NCBI RefSeq assembly: GCF_000428985.1
Contig: NZ_AUAZ01000027.1
Coordinates: forward strand, 1-52,704
DNA length: 52,704 nt
DNA from: Marinobacterium litorale DSM 23545
GTDB lineage: Bacteria > Pseudomonadota > Gammaproteobacteria > Pseudomonadales > Balneatricaceae
Direction: 5' to 3'
The notes beneath the pieces were generated by a model. That model was not told where the DNA came from and made no database searches. It was given only the letters and a program-made list of their open reading frames with translations. A program made the position numbers and the translations under genes. This document shows, in pieces, positions 1 through 8,834 of this stretch (position 1 is the first letter of the stretch; every line of letters starts with the position of its first letter).

Positions 1-186
<186 letters not shown>

Positions 187-194
187 AACAAAAA

Positions 195-214
195 GCCGGG
201 CTAAAAAGCCCGGC
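195..214 (-). terminator. Rho-independent terminator of the glyA-sox-purU operon
   Basis: A perfect 8-bp stem (GCCGGGCT, 195-202; AGCCCGGC, 207-214) with a 4-nt loop lies 27 bases past the purU stop. On the minus strand the stem is followed by a T-rich tract (the A run at 191-194 plus nearby bases). It closes the six-gene operon. Confidence 0.85.
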
Positions 215-241
215 CAAAAACAACAAAACGACGATCAGTCA

Positions 242-1108
242 TCAGTTACTAAAGACAACGGTGCGTTTACCGCTGAGGAAGACACGCTTTTCGACGTGGT
301 AGCGCACTGCGTTAAACAGGGTGATGCGCTCGATATCCTGCCCTTTCGAAACCAGGTCTTCCGGGTAGTGGGCGTGGTCCACGGGCTGGATCCCCTGGGT
401 GATAATTGGCCCTTCGTCCAGATCGTTGTTGACGTAGTGCGCTGTAGCACCCACCATTTTTACACCCTTCTCCCAGGCCTGATGATAAGGGCGCGCGCCC
501 TTGAAGCCCGGCAACAGGGAGTGGTGAATATTAATCGCCCAGCCATCGAGCTTTTCACACATCTCCGGTGAAAGTACCTGCATGTAGCGGGCAAGCACGA
601 CCAGATCGATATCGTACTGGTCAAGCAGATCGAGGATCTGTGCTTCCTGCTTCGGCTTGGTTTCCGGAGTGATCGGGAGATGGTAGTAGGGAATTCCATG
701 CCATTCAGCCAGAGATCTCAGATCCGGGTGATTGGATATGATCACGGGAATTTCGATATCGAGCTGCCCGGTACGGTGGCGGAACAGCAGGTCATTCAGG
801 CAGTGGTCGAATTTGGAAACCAGGATCGCAACGCGTTCGCGATGCCCCGGTGCGGTGAGGCTCCACTCCATGTCGAACTCAGCAGCCCGTGGTGCAAAAC
901 ACTCGTCAAAATGGGACGGTGTAAAGTCCTCACCCTGCGGCTGAAACTCGATACGGATAAAAAACCGTTCGCTGACTCGATCATCGAACGAGTGGATTTC
1001 GTCGATGTAGTTCTTCGACTCCGCCATAAAGCGGGTGACCACATCCACAGTACCAAGACGGCTTGGACAGTGCGCAGTAAAAATCCAGGAATCAGGCAGA
1101 GAACTCAT
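242..1108 (-). CDS. purU: Formyltetrahydrofolate deformylase PurU
   Basis: Hydrolyses 10-formyl-THF to formate and THF, freeing THF for further methyl uptake and feeding formate to formate dehydrogenase. The 288-residue protein has the usual two parts: an N-terminal ACT-type domain (about 5-85) and a formyltransferase-fold domain (about 90-285). The catalytic triad of the family is visible as Asn193 and His195 in [12 protein letters not shown] and Asp231 in NNDLDEGP. An AAGGAG ribosome site precedes the ATG. It is the last gene of the glyA-soxBDAG-purU operon, matching the Pseudomonas order glyA1-soxBDAG-purU2, but no fdhA follows: a terminator comes directly after. The role in disposing of C1 units from sarcosine is inferred from this context. 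Confidence 0.95.
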   Translation of the reverse strand: MSSLPDSWIFTAHCPSRLGTVDVVTRFMAESKNYIDEIHSFDDRVSERFFIRIEFQPQGEDFTPSHFDECFAPRAAEFDMEWSLTAPGHRERVAILVSKFDHCLNDLLFRHRTGQLDIEIPVIISNHPDLRSLAEWHGIPYYHLPITPETKPKQEAQILDLLDQYDIDLVVLARYMQVLSPEMCEKLDGWAINIHHSLLPGFKGARPYHQAWEKGVKMVGATAHYVNNDLDEGPIITQGIQPVDHAHYPEDLVSKGQDIERITLFNAVRYHVEKRVFLSGKRTVVFSN

Positions 1109-1181
1109 CGCTATCTCCTTTGGGAAAAGGGCAAGCCGGGCCGGTAAAACTCAGGCTCTTAACCCGGCTCGCCTAAAACGC

Positions 1182-1844
1182 TTAGCTTTTGATTACCAGC
1201 CCGTATTCACGGCTGGCATCCTGCAGCCAGAGCCACAGGTAATCGGCAAAGCTACGACGAATAACCAGTTCCCAGGTATCTTCGCTGCTACGGCGGACCA
1301 GCGCGGTGCTCTTGGCAAACACGGAACCGGCCACTTTACCGACCGGGAACTGACTCGGATGAACATCCAGCGCGGTGCTCTTTTTAAGCACATCAATGGC
1401 GTTGGGTCCGGACAGTTCCAATATAGTCTGTCCACCGCTGACGTTGACCACCGAATAGTGGCCTTCGATTGCAGCGCGCAGACCGCGCTCCACTTCAAAC
1501 GCCTGATCACCCGGCAGCACGACCAGCCACTCATCCGGGCTGATCCAGCGAACGGACACACTGCCCTTCTCAACCGACGTCAGCGGTTGGGTCGGCAGCG
1601 CCACCCCAAGTACCGCTTCACAGCCGCTCATGAAGCTCTGGTTGTCCTGGGATCCACGCAGTGTCAGGTGGCCCAGCAGCTTGAGTTCACGCAGCAGGAC
1701 ACCGCCGGCGCGCGGGTTGCGCGCCGCCAGCTTGTCCATTTCCGCATGGTACAGCGGGGACTCGGCGCGCACGTCGCGTCCCGGCAGCTGGTTCATAACC
1801 GCCACAGTGGCGACTTCGTTTTCCGGTGCAAGTGTCTCAGACAT
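1182..1844 (-). CDS. soxG: Sarcosine oxidase gamma subunit SoxG
   Basis: Gamma subunit of the cytoplasmic heterotetrameric sarcosine oxidase, which oxidises sarcosine to glycine and moves the methyl group onto THF. The 220-residue protein has the GcvT/YgfZ-like fold expected for SoxG, recognised from segments such as VRWISPDEWLVVLPG and the C-terminal YLWLWLQDASREYGL. It has no catalytic motif of its own and is a structural partner of SoxA. Its start overlaps the soxA stop by 8 bases, which suggests translational coupling. purU follows after a 73-base gap. Confidence 0.93.
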   Translation of the reverse strand: MSETLAPENEVATVAVMNQLPGRDVRAESPLYHAEMDKLAARNPRAGGVLLRELKLLGHLTLRGSQDNQSFMSGCEAVLGVALPTQPLTSVEKGSVSVRWISPDEWLVVLPGDQAFEVERGLRAAIEGHYSVVNVSGGQTILELSGPNAIDVLKKSTALDVHPSQFPVGKVAGSVFAKSTALVRRSSEDTWELVIRRSFADYLWLWLQDASREYGLVIKS

Positions 1845-4800
1845 TCTGACGCTCCCCTTTCGGATCGAGGAAGATCGGGCTGCAGATTTCAGCTTCGATC
1901 ACGCGGCCGTCGGCCAGCGGGTAGTAAACGGATTCGCCCATGCGGTCGTGACCGCCTTTAATGACGCCCAGTGCGATACTGCGGCCCAGGTTGGCACTCC
2001 AGTAACTGGATGTAACATGGCCCAGCATCTTCATCGGAATCGGCTGATTCGGATCATCAACAGCCTGGGCTCCTTCCGGCAGTACCGCCTTTGGATCCTT
2101 CGGCTTGAGGCCCACCAGCTGCTTGCGATCCTTGCGAACACAGTCCTCACGAACCATGCCGCGCTTACCGATGTAGCTGAACGGCTTGTTGTTGGAAACA
2201 CACCAGCTCATGCCCAGGTCGATCGGCGTCACGGAGCCGTCGGTATCCTGACCGGCGATGATGAAACCTTTCTCGGCACGCAGAATGTGCATGGTTTCAG
2301 TGCCGTACGGCGTCAGGTTGTACTTGGCGCCGTGCTCGAACAGTTTTTCCCAAACGTGCATGCCGTAGTTGGCCTGAACGTTGATCTCGTAAGACAGCTC
2401 ACCGGTGAAGGAGATACGGAAGACGCGGGCCGGGACGCCAGCCACGGTGCCTTCACGCCAGTCCATGAACTTGAAGCTATCCTTGTCCAGATCGATATCA
2501 TCACACAGCTCGGACAGCAGCTTGCGGCTGTTCGGTCCGGAGATCGTCATGGTCGCCCAGTGATCGGTGACGCTGGTGAAGTACACCTCCAGCTCCGGCC
2601 ATTCGGTCTGATGATAAAGCTCCAGCCACTCCAGAACGCCAGCAGCACCGCCGGTGGTGGTGGTCATGACGAAGTGGTTTTCGCCCAGGCATGAGGTCAC
2701 ACCGTCATCGAACACCATGCCATCTTCTTTACACATCAGGCCGTAACGGCACTTGCCAACAGCCAGTTTGGCCCAGGCATTGGTGTAAACACGGCCCAGG
2801 AACTCACGCGCATCCTTACCCTGAATGTCGATCTTACCCAGGGTAGACGCATCGAGGATCCCGACGCTCTCGCGGGTTGCGGTGCATTCACGATCCAGTG
2901 CCTGCTGCATGGTCTCGCCCGCTTTCGGGAAGTACCAGGGACGCTTCCACTGACCCACGTCCTCAAACTTGGCGCCGTTCTCCAGGTGCCACTTGTGCAT
3001 GGCGGAGTAACGCTTCGGATCAAACAGTTCGTTGCAGTTTCGGCCCACAATGGCACCGAAGCTGATCGGCGTGTAGTTGGGACGGAACACGGTTGTGCCG
3101 GTATCCGGTATGGTCTTGCCCAGCACTTTGGCGGTGATCGCCATGCCGTTGATGTTACCCAGCTTACCCTGATCGGTACCGAAGCCCATGGCGGTGTAAC
3201 GCTTAACGTGTTCGATGGACTCGAAACCTTCACGGGTCGCCAGCTCAATACCGGCTGCGGTTACGTCGTTCTGGTAGTCCACAAACTGCTTCGGCGCACG
3301 GCTGGTCGGCTTGGTATGCGGGATATGGAACAGCGCCATCGGCGTTCCTTCACGCACAGTGCGCACATTCGGCAACTGGGTGTCGGCAGCGGTCAAGCCC
3401 AAACGGCTTGCAGCCTCTTTACCGGCCTTAACGCCCTCAGCCAGCACTTTATCCAGCGCGTAGGTACCGTTGATACCACCGGCTGTAAGCTGTTTCTGAA
3501 CTGTCGCACCCGGTACGAAACCGATAATTTCGTCGTTCCAGACCGGACGGCTGCCGGTATGGCAGGACAGGTGTACAACCGGGCTCCAACCACCGGAACT
3601 GGCCACGGTATCGCAGCTCAGATGCTGTACTTTGCCGGTGACCTTCTCGCCCTTGGCGTCGATGGAACCAACGGAAACACCGCTGACACGCTTCTTGCCT
3701 TGAACGTCGATCACGGCACTGCCGGTGACAACCTTGATACCGCGCTTGCGTACCGCTTCGATACGCTCGCCCTGCGGGTTAGCACGGGTATCGACCACGG
3801 CCACCACTTCACGACCGGTATCCGCCCAGTCCAGAGCGGTCTGGTACGCGGTATCGTTGGTGGTCATCAGAACCAGCTTGTTACCCGGTACCACGCCATA
3901 GCGATTGATATAGGTCGAAACAGCGCCTGCGACCATGCAGCCCGGCACATCGTTGTTACCGAATACCAGCGGACGCTCGTGCGCGCCGGTAGCCAGAACA
4001 ACCCAGTGCGCACGTACACGATGCATCCGCTGACGGATCTGGCCTTCCGGCGCTTTATCAGCGATGTGATCGGTACGACGTTCATGAATGGTCAGGAAGT
4101 TGTGATCATGGTAGCCGTTCACGGTGGAACGCGGCAGCATCATCACGTCCGGCATCTTAGCCAGCTCGTCAACGATCTCCGCCGCCCAGTCAGCCGCCGG
4201 CTTACCACCGATACGCTCACGACTGGAGAGCAGGTGACCACCAAACTCGTCCTGTTCATCAGCAATAATAACGCGCGCGCCGCTGCGGGCGGCCGTCAGC
4301 GCAGCCATCAGGCCCGCGGCACCACCGCCCACAACGAGAACGTCGCAGTGCTGGTTCATGTTGTCGTATTCGTCCGGGTCATTGACCAGCGGAGCACGAC
4401 CGAGGCCAGCTGCCTTGCGAATAAATTTCTCATAGGTTTCCCACATGGATTGCGGGAACATGAAGGTCTTGTAGTAGAAGCCCGGAGGCATCATTTTACC
4501 ACCGACCTTGCCAAACGCGGCCATCATGTCGGACTCGGCGCTGGGCCAGCCGTTGGTCGCGCTGCACACCAGTCCGTCGAACAGCTCCTGCTGAGTTGCG
4601 CGCACGTTCGGCACCTGGGTCGCTTCGGTCGCACCCACCTGCAGAACTGCGTTTGGCTCTTCAGCACCGGCAGCGACGATACCGCGCGGACGGCTGTATT
4701 TGAAACTACGACCGACGATATCAACGCCGTTGGCCAGCAGTGCAGATGCAACGCTGTCGCCTTTGTAGCCTTTGTACTGACGACCGTTATAGGTAAAGGT

Positions 4801-4857
4801 CAACGCCTTGGAACGGTCGATGCGGCCTCCTGACTGGAGGCGGTTTTTCTGGCTCAT
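1837..4857 (-). CDS. soxA: Sarcosine oxidase alpha subunit SoxA
   Basis: Large subunit of heterotetrameric sarcosine oxidase. At 1006 residues it has the family's usual length. Domains in order: an N-terminal ferredoxin-like fold without iron-sulphur cysteines (about 15-110), a dinucleotide-binding domain with the GGGAAG motif at 177-182, an NAD-binding/FAD-related region to about 580, and a C-terminal GcvT-like aminomethyltransferase half (about 620-1000) that receives the methylene group and forms 5,10-methylene-THF. The C-terminal half contains the EMHILRAEKGFIIAGQDTDG block typical of this family. soxD lies 12 bases upstream and soxG overlaps its end. Confidence 0.96.
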   Translation of the reverse strand: MSQKNRLQSGGRIDRSKALTFTYNGRQYKGYKGDSVASALLANGVDIVGRSFKYSRPRGIVAAGAEEPNAVLQVGATEATQVPNVRATQQELFDGLVCSATNGWPSAESDMMAAFGKVGGKMMPPGFYYKTFMFPQSMWETYEKFIRKAAGLGRAPLVNDPDEYDNMNQHCDVLVVGGGAAGLMAALTAARSGARVIIADEQDEFGGHLLSSRERIGGKPAADWAAEIVDELAKMPDVMMLPRSTVNGYHDHNFLTIHERRTDHIADKAPEGQIRQRMHRVRAHWVVLATGAHERPLVFGNNDVPGCMVAGAVSTYINRYGVVPGNKLVLMTTNDTAYQTALDWADTGREVVAVVDTRANPQGERIEAVRKRGIKVVTGSAVIDVQGKKRVSGVSVGSIDAKGEKVTGKVQHLSCDTVASSGGWSPVVHLSCHTGSRPVWNDEIIGFVPGATVQKQLTAGGINGTYALDKVLAEGVKAGKEAASRLGLTAADTQLPNVRTVREGTPMALFHIPHTKPTSRAPKQFVDYQNDVTAAGIELATREGFESIEHVKRYTAMGFGTDQGKLGNINGMAITAKVLGKTIPDTGTTVFRPNYTPISFGAIVGRNCNELFDPKRYSAMHKWHLENGAKFEDVGQWKRPWYFPKAGETMQQALDRECTATRESVGILDASTLGKIDIQGKDAREFLGRVYTNAWAKLAVGKCRYGLMCKEDGMVFDDGVTSCLGENHFVMTTTTGGAAGVLEWLELYHQTEWPELEVYFTSVTDHWATMTISGPNSRKLLSELCDDIDLDKDSFKFMDWREGTVAGVPARVFRISFTGELSYEINVQANYGMHVWEKLFEHGAKYNLTPYGTETMHILRAEKGFIIAGQDTDGSVTPIDLGMSWCVSNNKPFSYIGKRGMVREDCVRKDRKQLVGLKPKDPKAVLPEGAQAVDDPNQPIPMKMLGHVTSSYWSANLGRSIALGVIKGGHDRMGESVYYPLADGRVIEAEICSPIFLDPKGERQNV

Positions 4858-4869
4858 TCTTTCCGCTCC

Positions 4870-5157
4870 TTAACCCTTGGCAACCACTTGGGGCTGCTCG
4901 CCGATCTTGTAAACTTCTTTGATCTCGTAGCTGACCGTGTCGCGGGTCACATTGAAAAACTTGCGACAGCCGGTGCTGTGATACCAAAGCTCGTGATGCA
5001 GACCGCGTGGGTTCTTGCGGAAGAAGACGTAGTTGCCCCACTCTTCATCGGTGCAGTTATCCGGATCCGCCGGACGGGCGATGTGCGCCTGTCCCTTGGC
5101 GTGGAACTCTTCTTCTTCGCGATGCTCGCGGCAGTGCGGACAGTAGATATAAAACAT
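4870..5157 (-). CDS. soxD: Sarcosine oxidase delta subunit SoxD
   Basis: Small zinc-binding subunit of heterotetrameric sarcosine oxidase, 95 residues as usual. The zinc ligands expected for the family are in place: Cys6 and Cys9 in YCPHC near the N-terminus, and His60 and Cys64 in WYHSTGC. The GNYVFFRKNPRGLHHELW segment is diagnostic of SoxD. The gene sits 11 bases after soxB and 12 bases before soxA, within the sox operon. Confidence 0.95.
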   Translation of the reverse strand: MFYIYCPHCREHREEEEFHAKGQAHIARPADPDNCTDEEWGNYVFFRKNPRGLHHELWYHSTGCRKFFNVTRDTVSYEIKEVYKIGEQPQVVAKG

Positions 5158-5168
5158 CTGTTACCCCC

Positions 5169-6422
5169 TCAGTGAGCAACGCCGGCGGCGCCGTGTTCAT
5201 CGATCAGCGCGCCGTTGTGGAAACGGAACATGGAGAACGGCTTGGCCAGCGGGTGCGCCTCACCTTTCGCCAACGTGGCGGCGAAGACGTTGCCGGACCC
5301 CGGAGTCGCCTTGAAACCACCGGTACCCCAACCGCAGTTGAAGAACAGGTTCTCAACCGGCGTATCGGAGATAATCGGGCACGCATCCGGGCAGGTGTCG
5401 ACGATACCACCCCACTGACGGTTCATGCGCACGCGGCTGAACTGCGGGAACAGCTCCACGATCGCCTGCAGCGTATGCTCGATCGTCGGGTAGGAACCGC
5501 GCTGGCCATAGCCGTTGTAACCATCAATACCGGCACCGATGACCAGGTCGCCTTTATCGGACTGGCTGACGTAACCGTGTACGTGGTTGGACATAACTAC
5601 AGTGTCGAGGCACGGCTTGATCGGCTCAGACACCAACGCCTGCAGCGGGTGCGATTCCAGCGGCAGCTCAAAGCCCGCCATCTTGGCCATCACACCGGAG
5701 TTACCGGCAGTCACACAACCAACCCGGTCAGCCATGATGTCGCCGTGGCGATTGGTTTTCACGCCTACGATCGCGCCATCTTCGATAATCATATCGACGA
5801 CTTCGCACTGCTGGATCAGATCCACGCCATAGCTGTCAGCACCGCGGGCGAAGCCCCAGGCCACGGCATCGTGACGTGCAACACCGGCACGCGGCTGCCA
5901 GGACGCACCCAGTACCGGGTAACGACGGTTCGCGGAGCAATCCATGTTCGGCACGATCTCCTGTACACCTTTGGTGTCCAGTACTTCACCGTCGATACCG
6001 TTCAGGCGGTTGGCGTTAACGCGACGCTGAATATCACGCATATCCTGCAGCGTGTGACCCAGGTTGAGTACACCACGCTGGGAGAACATGACGTTGTAGT
6101 TCAGGTCCTGAGACAGGCCTTCCCAGAGTTTCATCGCATGCTCATACAGGTGAGCTGCTTCGTCCCACAGATAGTTGGAGCGCACGATCGTGGTGTTACG
6201 GGCCGTGTTACCGCCGCCCAGATGACCTTTCTCGATCACAGCCACGTTAGTGATGCCGTGCTCTTTGGCCAGGTAGTACGCGGTCGCAAGACCGTGACCA
6301 CCACCACCTACGATGATGACGTCATACTTCTTCTTCGGCTTCGGATTGCGCCAAGCCCGCTGCCAGTTTTCGTGATAGCTCAGACTGTGCTTTAACAGTC
6401 CAAATCCTGAATAACGCTGCAT
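5169..6422 (-). CDS. soxB: Sarcosine oxidase beta subunit SoxB
   Basis: Beta subunit of heterotetrameric sarcosine oxidase. It carries the active site where sarcosine is oxidised and electrons pass to oxygen. The 417-residue protein has an N-terminal FAD-binding Rossmann motif (GGGGHG at 39-44, acidic residue Glu64 at the end of the second strand) and the DAO-like fold. His184 in [13 protein letters not shown] is at the place where the family carries the covalently bound FMN; that assignment is by position and motif only. The gene follows glyA by 86 bases, so it may share the glyA promoter. Confidence 0.95.
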   Translation of the reverse strand: MQRYSGFGLLKHSLSYHENWQRAWRNPKPKKKYDVIIVGGGGHGLATAYYLAKEHGITNVAVIEKGHLGGGNTARNTTIVRSNYLWDEAAHLYEHAMKLWEGLSQDLNYNVMFSQRGVLNLGHTLQDMRDIQRRVNANRLNGIDGEVLDTKGVQEIVPNMDCSANRRYPVLGASWQPRAGVARHDAVAWGFARGADSYGVDLIQQCEVVDMIIEDGAIVGVKTNRHGDIMADRVGCVTAGNSGVMAKMAGFELPLESHPLQALVSEPIKPCLDTVVMSNHVHGYVSQSDKGDLVIGAGIDGYNGYGQRGSYPTIEHTLQAIVELFPQFSRVRMNRQWGGIVDTCPDACPIISDTPVENLFFNCGWGTGGFKATPGSGNVFAATLAKGEAHPLAKPFSMFRFHNGALIDEHGAAGVAH

Positions 6423-6508
6423 AACGTCAGCTCCACATTTAATTTGTTACTACCTATGGCACTTATATCGACCATTGCGAGCGGCCCTTAGGCTGCGCAG
6501 AAGGCTTC

Positions 6509-7774
6509 TTAGCGATAGACCGGGAAGTCAGCACAGAGAGCCAGCACCTGCTCTTTCACTTCGGAGATTTTGCTTTCCAGCTTCTTCTCGTTTTCCAGCA
6601 CGTCGAGAATGTCGGCGATCCAGCCTGCCAGGCTGCGGCAGTGGGTTTCCTTGAAGCCACGAGTAGTCACCACCGGAGAGCCGATACGCAGACCGGAAGT
6701 CACGAACGGAGACTGCGGATCATTCGGTACAGCGTTCTTATTTACGGTGATATTGGCGCGACCCAGAGCAGCATCAGCCGCTTTACCGGTCAGCCCCTGC
6801 TTGATCAGACTGAGCAGGAACAGGTGGTTATCGGTGCCGCCGGAAACCACGTCATAGCCACGCTGGATGAATACATCAGCCATCGCCTGCGCATTCTTCA
6901 CAACCTGAGCCTGGTATTCAGTGAACTGGGGATCCAGTGCTTCCTTGAATGCCACCGCCTTGGCTGCGATCACGTGCATCAGCGGGCCACCCTGTCCGCC
7001 CGGAAATACCGCGGAGTTCAGTTTCTTTTCCAGATCCGGGTTGGACTTGCACAGGATCAAACCACCACGCGGACCGCGCAGGGTTTTGTGTGTAGTGGTG
7101 GTAACGACGTCAGCGAACGGCACCGGATTCGGGTACTGACCGGCAGCAACGAGACCGGCCACGTGCGCCATATCGACGAACAGGTATGCACCGACCTTGT
7201 CAGCGATTTCGCGGAACTTGGCCCAGTCAACGATGCGGGAGTATGCAGAGAAGCCAGCCACAATCATTTTCGGCTTGTGTTCAACGGCCAGCGCCTCAAC
7301 CTGCTCGTAATCGATTTCGCCGGTTTCGGCATTCAGACCGTACTGTACGGCTTTGTAGATCTTGCCGGAGAAGTTAACGTGCGCACCGTGGGTCAGGTGA
7401 CCACCGTGAGCGAGGCTCATGCCCAGAACAGTATCGCCCGGCTCGCACAGCGCCATGTAGACTGCGGCGTTAGCCTGAGAACCGGAGTGCGGCTGAACGT
7501 TGGCGTAATCAGAACCGAACAGTTCACAGGCGCGATCGATCGCCAGCTGCTCGACTTCGTCAACGTATTCGCAACCGCCGTAGTAACGCTTGCCCGGGTA
7601 ACCTTCAGCGTATTTGTTGGTCAGTGCGCTACCCTGCGCCTGCATCACGCGCGGGCTGGTGTAGTTTTCCGACGCGATCAGTTCAATATGCTCTTCCTGG
7701 CGCAGGGTCTCGCGGCTCATCGCAGCCCACAGCGCTTCGTCGAAGTCTTGAATTACTTCTTTTTTCGAAAACAT
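6509..7774 (-). CDS. glyA: Serine hydroxymethyltransferase GlyA
   Basis: PLP enzyme joining glycine and 5,10-methylene-THF to make serine and THF. Here it consumes both products of the downstream sarcosine oxidase. The PLP-binding lysine is in [14 protein letters not shown], about residue 230, and LIASENY and YPGKRYYGG are intact. Two ATGs lie 6 bases apart: GAGGAG directly abuts the first (7780) but is 6 bases from the second (7774). I therefore choose 7774, giving 421 residues beginning MFSKKEVI; the longer form would have 423. Its place at the head of a sox operon suggests a betaine-dedicated isozyme; whether the genome has a second, housekeeping glyA cannot be seen here. Confidence 0.95.
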   Translation of the reverse strand: MFSKKEVIQDFDEALWAAMSRETLRQEEHIELIASENYTSPRVMQAQGSALTNKYAEGYPGKRYYGGCEYVDEVEQLAIDRACELFGSDYANVQPHSGSQANAAVYMALCEPGDTVLGMSLAHGGHLTHGAHVNFSGKIYKAVQYGLNAETGEIDYEQVEALAVEHKPKMIVAGFSAYSRIVDWAKFREIADKVGAYLFVDMAHVAGLVAAGQYPNPVPFADVVTTTTHKTLRGPRGGLILCKSNPDLEKKLNSAVFPGGQGGPLMHVIAAKAVAFKEALDPQFTEYQAQVVKNAQAMADVFIQRGYDVVSGGTDNHLFLLSLIKQGLTGKAADAALGRANITVNKNAVPNDPQSPFVTSGLRIGSPVVTTRGFKETHCRSLAGWIADILDVLENEKKLESKISEVKEQVLALCADFPVYR

Positions 7775-7780
7775 CTTCAT

Positions 7781-7972
7781 CTCCTCGAAGGCCGGACCCG
7801 CAGGTCAGGCAAGTCATTCCGGCACTGCCGGAAGGCACGTTTAGTTCTGAGGGATGGTATAGGGCGCGTGCCAGCGTATGATGTTTCCCAACGCCCCGGT
7901 AATGTCGAATTGCGACACGAAAATCGGCATCAGGACAAATCCACTTCTAAAGGAAGATAACGGGAGGTTTCA
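7781..7972. promoter_or_regulatory. Divergent glyA-sox / yghU control region with candidate GbdR site
   Basis: This gap separates the minus-strand glyA-sox operon from plus-strand yghU. An inverted repeat TGTCG-N5-CGACA lies at 7903-7917. Read in the glyA direction the right arm gives TGTCGCAATTCGACA, which shares TGTCGCAA with sites before gbcA and the BCCT gene. A weaker TGTCCTGA lies 20 bases upstream of it in the same orientation. The site is about 138 bases before the chosen glyA start. Assignment to GbdR is inference. Confidence 0.5.
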
Positions 7973-8809
7973 ATGAGTGATCCAACATACACCCCGCCAA
8001 AGATCTGGACATGGGACTCTGCCAGCGGGGGCGAGTTCGCCAGCATCAACCGGCCGGTTGCGGGCGCTACGCACGAGCACACTCTGCCCCGTGGGGATCA
8101 TCCGATTCAACTTTACTCTCTGGCAACACCAAACGGCGTCAAAGTAACCATTATGCTCGAGGAGTTGCTGGCACTTGGTCATCAGGAAGCGGAATACGAC
8201 GCCTGGCCGATCCGCATCACTGAAGGCGACCAGTTTGGTAGCGGGTTTGTGGAGATCAATCCGAACTCCAAAATCCCCGCCATGCTGGATACCAGCATTG
8301 AACCGGCACAGCGGGTGTTCGAGTCCGGCTCGATCCTGCTTTATCTGGCTGAAAAGTTCGGTGCCTTCCTGCCGGACAATCCGGCAAAGCGCACAGAAAC
8401 CCTGAACTGGCTGTTCTGGCAGATGGGCAGCGGCCCCTTCCTGGGTGGCGGTTTCGGTCATTTTTATAACTACGCGCCGGAAAAGTACGAGTACCCGATT
8501 AACCGCTTCACGATGGAGGTAAAGCGTCAGTTGGATGTACTGAACAGGCAGCTTGCTGAGTGTCGCTACGTCGCCGGCGAAGAGTACACCATTGCTGATA
8601 TGGCGATCTGGCCCTGGTATGGAGCCCTGGTACTGGGTCGGCTCTATGGTGCCGGCGAGTTTCTAAGCGTTCAGGACTACCCGCACCTGCAGCGCTGGGC
8701 CAAGGAGATCGATGAGCGCCCCGCTGTTAAACGCGGGCGCCGGGTTAACCGCACCTGGGGAGACCCATCTGAACAGCTGCCGGAGCGCCATTCTGCGTCC
8801 GACTTTTAG
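7973..8809 (+). CDS. yghU: YghU-type glutathione S-transferase (disulfide-bond reductase family)
   Basis: Cytoplasmic GST-fold protein of the YghU/nu class, which uses glutathione to reduce disulfides or organic peroxides. The 278 residues include a family-specific N-terminal extension (about 1-45), a thioredoxin-like domain (about 46-135) with LYSLATPNGVKVTIMLEEL and NPNSKIPAM, and an all-helical C-terminal domain with the DMAIWPWYG block. A GGGAGG site precedes the ATG by about 6 bases. The ABC exporter gene follows after 25 bases, so the two are probably co-transcribed. No link to betaine breakdown is evident beyond proximity. Confidence 0.9.
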   Translation: MSDPTYTPPKIWTWDSASGGEFASINRPVAGATHEHTLPRGDHPIQLYSLATPNGVKVTIMLEELLALGHQEAEYDAWPIRITEGDQFGSGFVEINPNSKIPAMLDTSIEPAQRVFESGSILLYLAEKFGAFLPDNPAKRTETLNWLFWQMGSGPFLGGGFGHFYNYAPEKYEYPINRFTMEVKRQLDVLNRQLAECRYVAGEEYTIADMAIWPWYGALVLGRLYGAGEFLSVQDYPHLQRWAKEIDERPAVKRGRRVNRTWGDPSEQLPERHSASDF

Positions 8810-8834
8810 GCTCATCAACGAGTAGGAGCGCCTC

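Noticed and set aside
2986-4833. Long plus-strand open frame opposite soxA (615 codons)
   Set aside because: Shadow frame of soxA; the protein shows no domain and the antisense gene is certain.
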